A stretch of DNA of 64,000 nucleotides from Deltaproteobacteria bacterium GWA2_38_16. GTDB lineage: Bacteria; Bdellovibrionota; JACOXK01; 2-02-FULL-40-11. How positions within the stretch are numbered: the stretch's first letter is position 1; each line of letters starts with the position of its first letter. The position numbers and the translations under genes were made by a program. The notes under the pieces are model-generated. The model was given only the letters and a program-made list of their open reading frames with translations. It was not told where the DNA came from and made no database searches. Location: positions 1-64,000 of the forward strand of contig MGPE01000009.1 in the NCBI GenBank assembly GCA_001797335.1, read 5' to 3'. This document shows positions 1 to 11,999 of the stretch, one piece after another.

Positions 1-2317
<2,317 letters not shown>

Positions 2318-2366
2318 CCAAGTTCTGGGCTTTTTGTTATAAGGGATGACAAAGGAGGGTATCGTT

Positions 2367-2825
2367 ATGAAAAAGGGCATTTATTTTTCTTTTCTTTTCC
2401 TGTTATTTTCTTCTGTTTTGTTTGCTTCTCCAGTTCCGAGTCAACTTCAACGACAACTCATGGCAAAAGCATGGAGTGGTTTTTTAACCACGGATTTCGG
2501 TGCGGATGGATATAAACAAATCACGCTTAATTTCACTCAAGACGAAAGTAATAAACTCACTGGAATGATCACCATTTATGGGGTTCAAGTAGGCAATGGT
2601 GTTTTTAACCCTTCAGAATTTTTAACGATTGACTACCAACCAATCAATAGCACTGATGGATTTTTATCTTTAGCTTATTTGGATCCACAAACTCGCGTGG
2701 ACCGATCAACCTATACGTTAAAAGCAACGTATATTAATGAAGCCACTCATATTATTTCTGGACTTTTATATTTGACGACCGTTCAGGGAGAGATCTTCAA
2801 AATCGGAACCTTCCGCGTAGAATAA
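2367..2825 (+). CDS. Small secreted protein of unknown function
   Basis: The product is 152 aa from the ATG at 2367. I prefer this over the in-frame ATG at 2346 because AAAGGAGG (2351-2358) lies at the right distance and the protein then begins with a classic signal peptide (MKKGIYFSFLFLLFSSVLFASP). The mature part is rich in beta-prone, threonine-rich sequence (LTGMITIYGV, TYTLKATYI, GLLYLTTVQGE), suggesting a small beta-sandwich or barrel in the periplasm or outer membrane. No family is recognised. It follows the porin by about 50 bp and is probably co-transcribed. Its stop codon is directly adjacent to the stop of convergent ftsZ, with no base between them. Confidence 0.75.
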   Translation: MKKGIYFSFLFLLFSSVLFASPVPSQLQRQLMAKAWSGFLTTDFGADGYKQITLNFTQDESNKLTGMITIYGVQVGNGVFNPSEFLTIDYQPINSTDGFLSLAYLDPQTRVDRSTYTLKATYINEATHIISGLLYLTTVQGEIFKIGTFRVE

Positions 2826-4019
2826 TTATTGATCGACATCTGTAGTCTGTCGACGAATGAAGGTAGGGATGTCGTATTCATCATCGTCAAACCCCAGTGT
2901 TCCCATATCTTTAATCGGTCGACGGGAAGGCTTAGCAGCCGCTGGGGGTTCTTCTTTTGAAGCACTGGGGGGAGCTACCGTAGTTTGTTGAGGTTGAGCC
3001 GGTTTTACACCAAAACGCTCTTCTTGTTTTGGAAGAACTTGAGCAATTTTGTCTCTTTCTTCTGCTCTCTTAAAGCCTGTGGCAATCACTGTAACTCTCA
3101 CATCTTCTTTGAGTGCATTATCAATGACCGCACCAAAAATAATTTCTGCTTCCTCATGGGCAGCTTGTTGAATGAGAGAAGAAGCTTCATTGACCTCATA
3201 GAGGCTAAGCGATGGTCCACCGGTAATGTTGATGATAATACCGGTAGCCCCATCAATAGTAATATCTTCTAAGAGAGGACTTGAAATGGCCGAGGTCGCT
3301 GCTTGAATAGCTCTATTTTCACCCGATCCAACACCGGTTCCCATGAGCGCCATTCCTTTATTTTGCATAATGGTTCTAATATCGGCAAAATCGAGGTTAA
3401 TTAGCCCTCGAATATTAATTAAATCTGAAATTCCTTGAACGGCATTGAGCAACACTTCATCACATTTTTTAAACGTCTCTAAAAGCGGCATTTGTTGAGT
3501 AGCAATAGTTAAAAGTCTTTGATTGGGAATAACAATTAAAGTATCTACATTTTGCCTAAGCTCTTTAATTCCCGCTTCGGCTTGTCTCATTCTCTTTTTA
3601 CCTTCAAACGTAAAAGGCTTGGTGACCACTCCTACCGTCAGAGCTCCCAGGTCTTTGGCAATTTGGGCAATAACCGGTGCTCCTCCGGTCCCTGTTCCTC
3701 CTCCCATGCCTGCTGTAACAAACACCATATCTGCCCCTTCCAACACTTGAGCAATTTTTGAATGATCTTCCAGCGCGGCATTCTTCCCCACTTCTGGATT
3801 AGCTCCAGCCCCCAGTCCCTTCGTTAATCCCATTCCTAATTGTACTTTATGAGGAACTTTAGCTGCTTCCAACGCCTGCCGATCCGTATTGGCAATAATA
3901 AATTCAACGCCTTCTAATCCTCCACTCACCATGGTTTCAACAGCGTTACTCCCGCCGCCACCGACACCCATGACTTTAATTTTTGCCCCTAACGTTGGAT
4001 TATCATCAAATTCAAACAT
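2826..4019 (-). CDS. ftsZ: Cell division GTPase FtsZ
   Basis: FtsZ polymerises into the cytokinetic ring at midcell. The tubulin signature GGGTGTG is at about residues 106-112, and the N-terminal nucleotide loop [11 protein letters not shown] is present. A variable proline/alanine-rich linker leads to the conserved C-terminal peptide DIPTFIRRQ, which binds FtsA and other partners. The start chosen is the ATG at 4019 (397 aa, [16 protein letters not shown]), because AAAGGAG lies 8 nt upstream and FtsZ homologues commonly begin this way. The frame could extend to 4070 and overlap ftsA. It is the last gene of the dcw operon, and no terminator is visible before the convergent neighbour. Confidence 0.98.
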   Translation of the reverse strand: MFEFDDNPTLGAKIKVMGVGGGGSNAVETMVSGGLEGVEFIIANTDRQALEAAKVPHKVQLGMGLTKGLGAGANPEVGKNAALEDHSKIAQVLEGADMVFVTAGMGGGTGTGGAPVIAQIAKDLGALTVGVVTKPFTFEGKKRMRQAEAGIKELRQNVDTLIVIPNQRLLTIATQQMPLLETFKKCDEVLLNAVQGISDLINIRGLINLDFADIRTIMQNKGMALMGTGVGSGENRAIQAATSAISSPLLEDITIDGATGIIINITGGPSLSLYEVNEASSLIQQAAHEEAEIIFGAVIDNALKEDVRVTVIATGFKRAEERDKIAQVLPKQEERFGVKPAQPQQTTVAPPSASKEEPPAAAKPSRRPIKDMGTLGFDDDEYDIPTFIRRQTTDVDQ

Positions 4020-4048
4020 AAGATTTTCTCCTTTGGCCTTTTTTGCCA

Positions 4049-5275
4049 TTAAAAGATCTCTGCGATCCATTCCACCATTCGTGATTTAACTTTATGATAA
4101 ATATTGTGTTCTCTAATTTTAAACTTGGTATTAGACGTATCTTTACTTCCGTAAAGAACAAGCCCCACACCGGTTGCATAAATCGGAGAACTCACAATAT
4201 CCAGTAATCCTCCAAAGCCTTTTGGAACGCCTTTTTTGACAGGCAAATCAAATGTCATTTCTGCCAATTCTTGCATTCCATTTAATAATGTTGAACCTCC
4301 GGTAATCACAACACCGGACGCTAACAAATCTTCATAACCACTTTTTACAATTTCTCGTTGTACGAGAGATAAAATTTCTTCCACTCTGGGCTCAATAATT
4401 TGAGCAATTTCTTTTTTTGAAAATGTTCGAGATTTTCTTCCACCAACGGTTTGTACTTCAATCAGTTCATCTTTTTGCACTAAGGATGTCATGGCACACC
4501 CGTATTGAATTTTAAGTTTTTCAGCATCAGGGGTAGGCGTTCTTAATCCTACGGCCAGATCATTGGTAATATGATTTCCGCCTAACGATAAAACGGCGGT
4601 ATGAACAATGCTCCCCCCAGAAAAAATAGCAATATCGGTAGTCCCCCCTCCGATATCAATGAGAGCTACTCCTAATTCTTTTTCATCGGCTTCTAACACA
4701 GCTTCAGAAGAAGCAATTTGTTGAAGAACAATGTCAGAAACATTAAGACCTGTTCGATTGGCACATTTAATAATATTTTGGGCCGAAGATACTGCTCCAG
4801 TCACAATATGAACTTTGGCTTCAAGACGAACACCACTCATCCCTAAAGGTTCTTTAATACCATCTTGATCATCAATAATATATTCTTGAGGAATAATGTG
4901 AATAACTTCGCGATCTAAAGGAATGGCCACCGCTTTTGCAGCGTCAATGACACGCCGGATATCGGTTTCTTTCACTTCTTTTTCTTTAACAGCCACAATG
5001 CCATGGCTATTGAATCCTTTGATATGTCCGCCGGCAATCCCACAATAAACAGAACTAATTTCAACTCCTGCCATGAGTTCTGCTTCTTCAACTGCTTTTT
5101 TAATGGATTCAACCGTAGAATCGATATTAATGACAACGCCTTTTCGAAGACCTGTGGAAACTGAGGTCCCAATACCGACAATATCTACACCGATATCTGT
5201 TTTTTCACCGACAATTGCACAGATTTTTGTTGTTCCGATATCCAACCCAACAATGATCTCGCCTTTTTTGGCCAC
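4049..5275 (-). CDS. ftsA: Cell division protein FtsA
   Basis: FtsA is an actin-fold ATPase that tethers FtsZ filaments to the inner membrane and recruits later divisome proteins. The phosphate-1 motif GLDIGTTK is near residue 10, the phosphate-2 motif [12 protein letters not shown] near residue 205, and the adenosine motif [11 protein letters not shown] near residue 325. The C-terminal segment [16 protein letters not shown] is the expected amphipathic membrane-targeting helix. The length (408 aa) is typical. The start is GTG at 5275 with AAGGA six bases upstream. It sits between ftsQ (101-bp gap) and ftsZ (29-bp gap). Confidence 0.97.
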   Translation of the reverse strand: MAKKGEIIVGLDIGTTKICAIVGEKTDIGVDIVGIGTSVSTGLRKGVVINIDSTVESIKKAVEEAELMAGVEISSVYCGIAGGHIKGFNSHGIVAVKEKEVKETDIRRVIDAAKAVAIPLDREVIHIIPQEYIIDDQDGIKEPLGMSGVRLEAKVHIVTGAVSSAQNIIKCANRTGLNVSDIVLQQIASSEAVLEADEKELGVALIDIGGGTTDIAIFSGGSIVHTAVLSLGGNHITNDLAVGLRTPTPDAEKLKIQYGCAMTSLVQKDELIEVQTVGGRKSRTFSKKEIAQIIEPRVEEILSLVQREIVKSGYEDLLASGVVITGGSTLLNGMQELAEMTFDLPVKKGVPKGFGGLLDIVSSPIYATGVGLVLYGSKDTSNTKFKIREHNIYHKVKSRMVEWIAEIF

Positions 5276-5376
5276 AAAACGTCCTTGCTACAATAAACTA
5301 CATTACATCTATTTTAATGTACTGCAATAGACACAATACCCCACCCCATAAAATGGGAATTTTCTATAGATTACAA

Positions 5377-6162
5377 CTATTTCGCAACCTTTACAACAAC
5401 TTTTTTGGTGAAATTAAGATCAATTAGCGTCGGGGTGACTGTTTTTTGTGCAAGGTCTTTTAAGACCCTTTCCAGACGAGAAAACTTTTTAAGAAAATCT
5501 TCTTTTCCGAGTCTAATTTCAAAAGAAGGCCCCTCAGTAAAAAAAGTAAATCCTACGCTTTCTTTCCAATGGATTTCAGAAAGACGAATGTCCTTTAAAA
5601 AATTATTTTGATGATAAAGAGCCATCACGTCATACGCTTCTAAAATCAAACGCTCTTCTTTTTCACTTACTTGAGGCCCACTCACTCCAGAAATAATGGG
5701 AAAATCCACATTTTCCCGAGGTCGAATGGGTGCAATTCTTATCCCTTTTGAATCTAAAAAATATAATTTTCCATAAGATTCATCGGAAGATAAAAGAGCT
5801 ACTGGTTTTTTTTCTTCTACTTCGATTCTAAGTTTATTGGGAAGCAGTCGAAACACATGTGCTTTTTCTACCCAGGGATGTTTTTTAACATTAGCCGTTA
5901 ATGCATTAAGATCAATTTCAAAAATATTTTCTCCTAGTGGAGCGTGAATTAATCCTTTTATTTCTTCTTCAGAAATATGTTCAGTGGATTGCGCCACCAT
6001 TTCTTGAAATTTAAAAATAGGTAACCGTTGAATTCGTGGAAGCATTTTTTGAGTAACTACCCATCCTCCTCCCACTAAAACAATAAGGAGGATAGCATAC
6101 ACGATAAGTTTTTTTTGAAGACTTCTATCTTTGGGGATTTCTTGTTTAATCTTTGTGTACAA
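5377..6162 (-). CDS. ftsQ: Cell division protein FtsQ
   Basis: FtsQ is a bitopic inner-membrane protein linking early and late divisome components. A short cytoplasmic N-terminus is followed by one membrane segment (about residues 19-38) and a periplasmic POTRA domain. Its typical elements are ISEEEIKGLI, LGENIFEIDLNAL, HPWVEKAHVFRLLPNKLRIEVEEKKPVAL and LYFLDSKG. The most upstream plausible start is TTG at 6162 (261 aa), overlapping the end of murB by 17 bp. No later start before the membrane segment looks better, so the start is uncertain by a few codons. Position between murB and ftsA supports the call. Confidence 0.92.
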   Translation of the reverse strand: MYTKIKQEIPKDRSLQKKLIVYAILLIVLVGGGWVVTQKMLPRIQRLPIFKFQEMVAQSTEHISEEEIKGLIHAPLGENIFEIDLNALTANVKKHPWVEKAHVFRLLPNKLRIEVEEKKPVALLSSDESYGKLYFLDSKGIRIAPIRPRENVDFPIISGVSGPQVSEKEERLILEAYDVMALYHQNNFLKDIRLSEIHWKESVGFTFFTEGPSFEIRLGKEDFLKKFSRLERVLKDLAQKTVTPTLIDLNFTKKVVVKVAK

Positions 6163-7054
6163 TAATCACTTCTTCTTCTAAGGTTACACCATGAACTTCT
6201 TTAACTCTCTTTTTAGCATGCTCAATAATAGCCACAATATCTTTGGCCGCTGCTCCACCCAAATTCACAATAAAATTTCCATGTTTTGTCGAAATTTGTG
6301 CATGCCCTACTCGATAGCCTTTCAGTCCCGCATCTTCAATAAGCTTTCCGGCATAGTACCCTTTGGGATTTTTAAAAACAGATCCACAGTTAGGAAAATT
6401 TAAAGGTTGAATGGCTTTTCTTTCGGCAATTACCGTTTTAACCACTTCCATCATTTTTTCCTTATCTCCATAATGAAGACGAAGAATAGCTCCCATCATA
6501 ATCTTATTTTTACAAAAATTTTGAGAACGATATGAAAAATTTTCTTTCGTTACAAGTTGTTCTTCCAATTCTCCATTGGTATTAATCATAAATATTTTTT
6601 CTGTAATATCGCAAAAGCTGCCCCCTTTTGTCCCCGCATTCATAAAAATACCACCGCCCACTTGTCCAGGAACCCCTGCTAAAAATTCTAACCCAGAAAA
6701 ACCCTGCTCTATCGACCAAAATAATAGTTTTTGTTTTAAGACGCCCGCTCCTACTTTCACTAAAATTTTTTCATCATCTTTGTGAATAATTTTTATCTCA
6801 TCAAACAAAGACAAATTAATCACAACGCCTCGATATCCTTCATCAGGCATGACGAGGTTGGACCCATCTCCTAAAACAAAATAAGGAATTTTATGTTCAT
6901 CAATTTTTTTCATGAGCTGAGAAAGCTCTACACTGTTTTTAGGATAAATAAATGCATCGGCAGGCCCTCCTACTTTAAAAGAGGTGTGAAGGGCTAAGGG
7001 CTCATTCCATAAAATCTTACTTTGAAGCCCACTTAAAATATCCACGAGTTTCAC
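6146..7054 (-). CDS. murB: UDP-N-acetylenolpyruvoylglucosamine reductase MurB (type II)
   Basis: MurB is an FAD enzyme that reduces UDP-GlcNAc-enolpyruvate to UDP-MurNAc with NADPH. Visible motifs are HTSFKVGGPAD, LGDGSNLVMPDEG, GLEFLAGVPGQVGGGIFMNAG, the catalytic-arginine region FSYRSQNF, the serine motif PNCGSVFKNP and a terminal LEEEVIIV with the catalytic glutamate. The compact form is that of type II enzymes. I place the start at GTG 7054, giving a GTGA overlap with the murC stop and 302 aa. The open frame reaches 7102, which would add 16 residues inside murC. Confidence 0.95.
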   Translation of the reverse strand: MKLVDILSGLQSKILWNEPLALHTSFKVGGPADAFIYPKNSVELSQLMKKIDEHKIPYFVLGDGSNLVMPDEGYRGVVINLSLFDEIKIIHKDDEKILVKVGAGVLKQKLLFWSIEQGFSGLEFLAGVPGQVGGGIFMNAGTKGGSFCDITEKIFMINTNGELEEQLVTKENFSYRSQNFCKNKIMMGAILRLHYGDKEKMMEVVKTVIAERKAIQPLNFPNCGSVFKNPKGYYAGKLIEDAGLKGYRVGHAQISTKHGNFIVNLGGAAAKDIVAIIEHAKKRVKEVHGVTLEEEVIIVHKD

Positions 7055-8430
7055 CGGTATTGTTTTTTTAAAACTTCTAAAAATTCTAAGCCACTCTTCC
7101 AAATATCTCCAGCCCCTAAGAGTAATACAACATCCTTTGGCCTCACATGTTTTTCCAGTTCATGAGAGATATTTCGACGACTTGCTACTAAACAAGCATG
7201 TTTATGTTTTTTTCGAAGAAGACGATATAATTTTTCTGAACTCACCCCTTTAATGGGTTTTTCTCCAGCTGAATAAATTTCTGTGAGTAATAAAACATCT
7301 GCTCTTTGAAAAGCCCCAGAAAACTCTTTCATTAAATCCCGAGTTCGAGTGTAGCGATGCGGTTGAAAAACAGCCAGCAGTCGTCTTTTAGGCCACACTT
7401 TCTTACAGGCTTCAAGCGTGGCTTTAATTTCTGTGGGATGATGCCCATAATCATCCATGACCGTAATGCCATTCACCTCTCCTCGAATATGAAAGCGCCG
7501 CTGTACGCCACTATACGCTAAAATGCCTTTTTTTATTTTTGAAAGACTTAACCCTAATTCAAGCCCCATAATAATGCAGGCCAAGGTATTTTTAACGTTA
7601 TGAATCCCTGGAGCTTTTACTGAAAATCGTCCTAATTTTTTACGTTTAACATAGACATCAAAGGAACTGGTAATGCCTTTTAATTCAATGTGCCTGGCTT
7701 GAAAGTCACATCTTGAACTTATTCCATAGGTAATAATTCTTTTATTCACCCGAGGGAGAATAGATAAAATATTTTTTTCATCTCCACAAACAATGCCTAC
7801 CCCATAAAAAGGTAAACGATTTAAAAATGTTACAAAGGCATCTTTAATAGCCTCCATATTTTTATAATAGTCCAGGTGATCCGCATCGATATTGGTGACA
7901 ATGGCAATCGTCGGAGTTAATAAATTAAAAGATCCATCACTTTCATCGGCTTCAGCCACCAAAAATTTTCCTTGTCCCAATTTAGCATTGGTCCCCCACT
8001 TATTGAGTCTTCCTCCAATCACAACGGTTGGATCCACTTTACACGTAGCCAAAAGCGTTCCAGAGATTGAAGTCGTTGTTGTTTTTCCGTGAGTGCCAGC
8101 AATGGCAATGGCATATTTCATTTTCATAAGCTCTGCCAACATTTCTGCTCTTGGAATTACAGGAATTTTTAATTTTTTAGCTTTTAAAACTTCAGGATTA
8201 CTTTTGGATACAGCAGAAGAAATAACAACCACATCAGGTTTTTTAATATTCAAAGACCTATGACCTAGATAAATCGTAGCTCCTAATTGATTTAATCTTT
8301 TAGTAATTTCTGTAGTGGCAAGATCAGAGCCACTGATTTTATAGCCCAGGTTTAATAAAACCTCCGCAATCCCACTCATCCCAATCCCACCAATGCCTAC
8401 AAAATGCACATGCCTAAAGCTTTTCTGCAT
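7051..8430 (-). CDS. murC: UDP-N-acetylmuramate--L-alanine ligase MurC
   Basis: MurC adds L-Ala to UDP-MurNAc in the cytoplasm, the first step of stem-peptide assembly. The N-terminal Rossmann motif HFVGIGGIGMSG, the ATP loop AGTHGKTTTT (about residues 110-119), EADESDGSF, NIDADHLDYY, the DDYGHHPTE motif and FQPHRYTRT are all MurC-specific. The length (459 aa) is normal and no key residue is missing. It follows murG by 42 bp and overlaps murB by four bases. Confidence 0.98.
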   Translation of the reverse strand: MQKSFRHVHFVGIGGIGMSGIAEVLLNLGYKISGSDLATTEITKRLNQLGATIYLGHRSLNIKKPDVVVISSAVSKSNPEVLKAKKLKIPVIPRAEMLAELMKMKYAIAIAGTHGKTTTTSISGTLLATCKVDPTVVIGGRLNKWGTNAKLGQGKFLVAEADESDGSFNLLTPTIAIVTNIDADHLDYYKNMEAIKDAFVTFLNRLPFYGVGIVCGDEKNILSILPRVNKRIITYGISSRCDFQARHIELKGITSSFDVYVKRKKLGRFSVKAPGIHNVKNTLACIIMGLELGLSLSKIKKGILAYSGVQRRFHIRGEVNGITVMDDYGHHPTEIKATLEACKKVWPKRRLLAVFQPHRYTRTRDLMKEFSGAFQRADVLLLTEIYSAGEKPIKGVSSEKLYRLLRKKHKHACLVASRRNISHELEKHVRPKDVVLLLGAGDIWKSGLEFLEVLKKQYR

Positions 8431-8472
8431 AAAATATTCTTTATCACATGTTGAGATAGGATTTAAAGAACT

Positions 8473-9525
8473 TTACGCGAGTAATTGATCCACAATGGCT
8501 TGGGCGGCGTAGGGATGAGAAAATTGAAGAATGTTTTTTCTCATGTGGTCAAGTTCTCTAGGATGCTCATAGGCATACTGAATTTCTTTAGCCAATTGCT
8601 GGCCATTGAGTTGCCAGTCTAAAAGTACCCGGGTCGCTCCTTTTTTTTCAAATGCACGAGCATTGGCTTCCTGATGATTATGGGCCGCATAGGGATACGG
8701 TACAAAAAGGCATGCTTTTCCTAAGACAGCAAGTTCTGCTACTGAGGATGCGCCAGCTCGACAAATGACATAATCAGATTGGGCATAAATTCTATCAATG
8801 TCGTCAATAAAATCATACACATCTGCTTTCCAATGTTGCTGAAAATAAGTGGAAGCTACCCATTTTAAATCTGTTTTTCCGGTTTGATGAATAAGATGAA
8901 TGCGATTTTTAAGCGTTTCTAAATAGGGGAGTGCTTCTAAGAGCGCTCGATTTAAGGAATGAGCTCCTTGGCTTCCTCCAAAAATAAAGACAGTAAATTT
9001 TTCATGAGGAATACTACTTGTACTCTTAAATTTTCGGACGGGATTTCCCGTTACAACACTTTTTTGAGAAGGAAAGTAGTGAACGGATTCATCAAAACTA
9101 ACAAAAATTTTTTGAACCAATAAAGAAAGAATTTTATTGGTTAGCCCTGGCCTAAAATTTTGTTCTTGAATGGCTCTTTTTTTTCTCAATACCCATGCCA
9201 TCCATAAAATAGGGAAACTGGCATAGCCTCCCACTCCTAAAATCACATCAGGATTAAATTGCCGAATAATAAAAAAAGACTGAATTAAAGAAATAGGAAT
9301 TAGACAAAGAGTAATAAATTTTTCTAAAGGATTTTTCCCTTTTAACCCATCGATAGAAACAAATTTTAAGGGATAATGAAGACTGGGTAATACTTTGGCT
9401 TCAATTCCTTTTTTGGTCCCAACAAAAAGAATTTCATGATGGCCACGACTTAAAAATTCTTGGGCAATCGCAACTCCTGGGAATAAATGCCCTCCGGTAC
9501 CACCCCCTGCAATGAGTAACTTCAT
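8473..9525 (-). CDS. murG: Lipid II synthase MurG (GT28)
   Basis: MurG transfers GlcNAc from UDP-GlcNAc to lipid I on the cytoplasmic face of the membrane, giving lipid II. The N-terminal loop GGGTGGHLFPG, the acceptor-side motif GVGGYASFP, the donor loop FGGSQGAHSLN and the C-terminal RAGASSVAELAVLGK and PYPYAAHNHQEANA are all present. The length (350 aa) is typical. The ATG at 9525 overlaps the ftsW stop as ATGA, indicating translational coupling. Confidence 0.98.
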   Translation of the reverse strand: MKLLIAGGGTGGHLFPGVAIAQEFLSRGHHEILFVGTKKGIEAKVLPSLHYPLKFVSIDGLKGKNPLEKFITLCLIPISLIQSFFIIRQFNPDVILGVGGYASFPILWMAWVLRKKRAIQEQNFRPGLTNKILSLLVQKIFVSFDESVHYFPSQKSVVTGNPVRKFKSTSSIPHEKFTVFIFGGSQGAHSLNRALLEALPYLETLKNRIHLIHQTGKTDLKWVASTYFQQHWKADVYDFIDDIDRIYAQSDYVICRAGASSVAELAVLGKACLFVPYPYAAHNHQEANARAFEKKGATRVLLDWQLNGQQLAKEIQYAYEHPRELDHMRKNILQFSHPYAAQAIVDQLLA

Positions 9526-10640
9526 CGATACGTACTCGTTGAAACATCTTGTTGTTGAGCAGAAATATTTAACAATATTCCTACCCCCGCTAAATTACAA
9601 ATAACAGAAGTACCTCCATAACTTAAAAAAGGAAGCGCTAAACCTTTTGTTGGAAGAAGCCCCATGACAACAGCAATATTGGTAATGGCTTGAAAACTAA
9701 TAAGAGAGGTAATCCCCAAGGCTAAATAAGTTCCAAATAAATCGGGTGCTTTTAAACTAATGCGAATCCCTCGATATAAAAAGAGCACAAAAAGAATAAT
9801 GACTGCCATGACTCCCATAAAACCCAATTCTTCTCCAATCACCGAAAAAATAAAATCTGTATGCGCTTCAGGAAGATAAAAAAGTTTTTGGCGCCCATCT
9901 CCAAGCCCTAATCCTAAAATATTTCCTGAATAAAATGCTAAAAAAGATTGAATAATTTGAAATCCCGTATTGGCTGGATCTTCCCAAGGATTTAAAAAAG
10001 CTAAAATTCTTTTTTTCCGATAGGGAGTACTCATCATCAGATAACACGCCGTTGGCACTAAAACGATTAGCGCAGAAATAATATATGAAAGACGGGTGCC
10101 TGCAGCAAAGAGCATTAAAAAAACAATAAAGGCAATAGAGACCGCTGTTCCAAAATCCGGTTGAAGAAGAAGAAGCCCCAAAAATAATCCTGTAACGATA
10201 AGATGAGGGACAAAACCAATGGCAAATGATTTCATGCTGCCTTCTTTTTTAGACAGTGAATAAGCCAGATAAAAAATAAGCGCATATTTAGCAAATTCCG
10301 ATGGTTGAAATCGAAAAAATCCTAAATTTAGCCATCGTCTGGCTCCTCCTACTCGATGTCCAATGCCAGGAATCAAAAGGGCAATCATTAAGACTAAACA
10401 GATAAATAAAAAGGGATAAATGATTTTATAATAAGAATGATAATCAATGAGTAAAAAAACGATAAGAGCAATAAAGCCTAAAGAAGCAAAGAGAAATTGT
10501 TTTTTTAAAAAAAAATAACTGTCATGATAATTTTGGAGGGCATAAATAGAACTGGAGCTATAGACCATGACAATACCAGAGAGCACTAAAACAAAAGTAA
10601 TAACCAACAACCAATAATCAAAAGGAATCTTTCGACTCAT
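9522..10640 (-). CDS. ftsW: SEDS-family peptidoglycan glycosyltransferase FtsW
   Basis: FtsW is the polytopic SEDS glycosyltransferase that polymerises septal glycan with its partner FtsI. About ten hydrophobic segments are visible. SEDS signatures include GIGHRVGGARRWLNLGFFRFQPSEFAK, LLQPDFGTAV, GLGLGDGRQKLFYLPEAHTDFIFSVIGEELG and LPFLSYGGTS. The length (372 aa) is normal. The ATG overlaps the murD stop by one base (TAATG) and the stop overlaps murG. The dcw location favours FtsW over RodA. Confidence 0.97.
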   Translation of the reverse strand: MSRKIPFDYWLLVITFVLVLSGIVMVYSSSSIYALQNYHDSYFFLKKQFLFASLGFIALIVFLLIDYHSYYKIIYPFLFICLVLMIALLIPGIGHRVGGARRWLNLGFFRFQPSEFAKYALIFYLAYSLSKKEGSMKSFAIGFVPHLIVTGLFLGLLLLQPDFGTAVSIAFIVFLMLFAAGTRLSYIISALIVLVPTACYLMMSTPYRKKRILAFLNPWEDPANTGFQIIQSFLAFYSGNILGLGLGDGRQKLFYLPEAHTDFIFSVIGEELGFMGVMAVIILFVLFLYRGIRISLKAPDLFGTYLALGITSLISFQAITNIAVVMGLLPTKGLALPFLSYGGTSVICNLAGVGILLNISAQQQDVSTSTYR

Positions 10641-11995
10641 TATAAATCACGCAAGAGTTCTTTAAACGTATCCCCCCTGTGCTCATAATTTTTAAACATA
10701 TCGAAACTGGCACATCCTGGGGAAAATAAAATCACATCTCCGGCTCTAGATTTTTGATACGCCATAAAAATGGCTTCCTCTAACGTTCCCACAATAAAAG
10801 TTTCTGTATAATCCCCCACGGCTCGATTAATTTTTTCCTTGGCTTCCCCTAATAAAATAAGATTTTTTACTTTCTTTTGAACCAAAGGACGCAAGAGCTC
10901 AAAGTTGGCGTCTTTGTCTCTGCCTCCCATAATTAAAATTAATGGTTTATCAAAGCTTTCTAATGATCGAATGACCGAATAGACATTTGTTGCTTTAGAA
11001 TCATTATAAAAATCCACATAACCTCGAGTTTTGACATATTCTAACCGATGCGCCACTCCTTGAAATGAATTTAATGTTTGTTGAATTGATTCTGGAGAAC
11101 ATTTTAAAATTTTAGCAGCTAAAAGAGCAGCCATAAAGTTTTCTTTATTATGATCCCCTTTTAGTTTTATTTGATCCGTTAGGTATTGCTCATGCCAATC
11201 CTTGGTTTTTAAATAAAACCGATTGTCCTTATAATAAATTCCCTCTTGTCCATGGGCTAAATTCCCTTTAGTAAAATATAAGACTTTAGCTTTGGTTTCT
11301 TCGGCATAAGTTCTAATTAAATCATCTTGGGCATTTAAAATTAAATAATCTGTCCCTTTTTGATTTTCAAAAATTCTTCCTTTAATTTTTCTATAATTTT
11401 CCATAGATCCATGACGATCTAGATGATCAGGCGTTAAATTCAGCACAAGAGCAATCTTCGGATGAAAGGTTTCTATGGTTTCTAATTGAAAGCTGCTTAC
11501 TTCTGAAACCACATATTGATATTCTTCCTTGGTTAATAAAATATTAGTTAGAGCATTCCCAATATTCCCTCCAACAAATGCTTTTTTCTTTGCATTTTGT
11601 AAAAATTGTCCCACCATCATGGTTGTCGTTGTTTTTCCGTTGGTACCTGTAATGGCAACAATGGGTTCTTTAATAAAATGATATGCAAATTCAATTTCAC
11701 TCATGATCTTTTTATTTTTCTTTTTGGCTTGTTCAATGAGAGGATTTGTTATCCAAACTCCAGGGCTTACAATAAAAATATCATTAGAAAGTAATGTTTT
11801 AATGGGGTGACGTCCCAATTCATATTTTATTTTTTTATACGACCCTAAGAGTTTTAAATAAGGCTGCAACTCTGTTTTAGTTTTAATATCGGTAACGGTT
11901 ACCTTAGCCCCACGAGAAGCTAAAAACTGAGCCACCGAAACACCACTTCTGGCCAATCCCACAACCACTATTTTTTTTCCTTTTAGTTGGATCAT
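10640..11995 (-). CDS. murD: UDP-N-acetylmuramoylalanine--D-glutamate ligase MurD
   Basis: MurD adds D-glutamate to UDP-MurNAc-L-Ala. An N-terminal Rossmann domain (VVGLARSGVS) precedes the Mur-ligase ATP loop ITGTNGKTTTT (about residues 115-125), the EVSSFQLE motif characteristic of MurD, LNLTPDHLDRHGSM, FYNDSKATN and LILMGGRDKDANF. The length (451 aa) is typical. The gene starts 4 bp after mraY ends and overlaps ftsW by one base. Confidence 0.98.
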   Translation of the reverse strand: MIQLKGKKIVVVGLARSGVSVAQFLASRGAKVTVTDIKTKTELQPYLKLLGSYKKIKYELGRHPIKTLLSNDIFIVSPGVWITNPLIEQAKKKNKKIMSEIEFAYHFIKEPIVAITGTNGKTTTTMMVGQFLQNAKKKAFVGGNIGNALTNILLTKEEYQYVVSEVSSFQLETIETFHPKIALVLNLTPDHLDRHGSMENYRKIKGRIFENQKGTDYLILNAQDDLIRTYAEETKAKVLYFTKGNLAHGQEGIYYKDNRFYLKTKDWHEQYLTDQIKLKGDHNKENFMAALLAAKILKCSPESIQQTLNSFQGVAHRLEYVKTRGYVDFYNDSKATNVYSVIRSLESFDKPLILIMGGRDKDANFELLRPLVQKKVKNLILLGEAKEKINRAVGDYTETFIVGTLEEAIFMAYQKSRAGDVILFSPGCASFDMFKNYEHRGDTFKELLRDL

Positions 11996-11999
11996 GTGT

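Noticed and set aside
2318-2340. Possible terminator after the porin gene (AGCC...GGCT followed by TTTT)
   Set aside because: The stem is only four base pairs and the next gene starts soon after with a strong ribosome-binding site, so read-through is more plausible.
5340-5362. Small hairpin CCCAT-TTT-ATGGG in the ftsQ-ftsA gap
   Set aside because: Five base pairs without a T-run; it lies inside an operon and may be chance.
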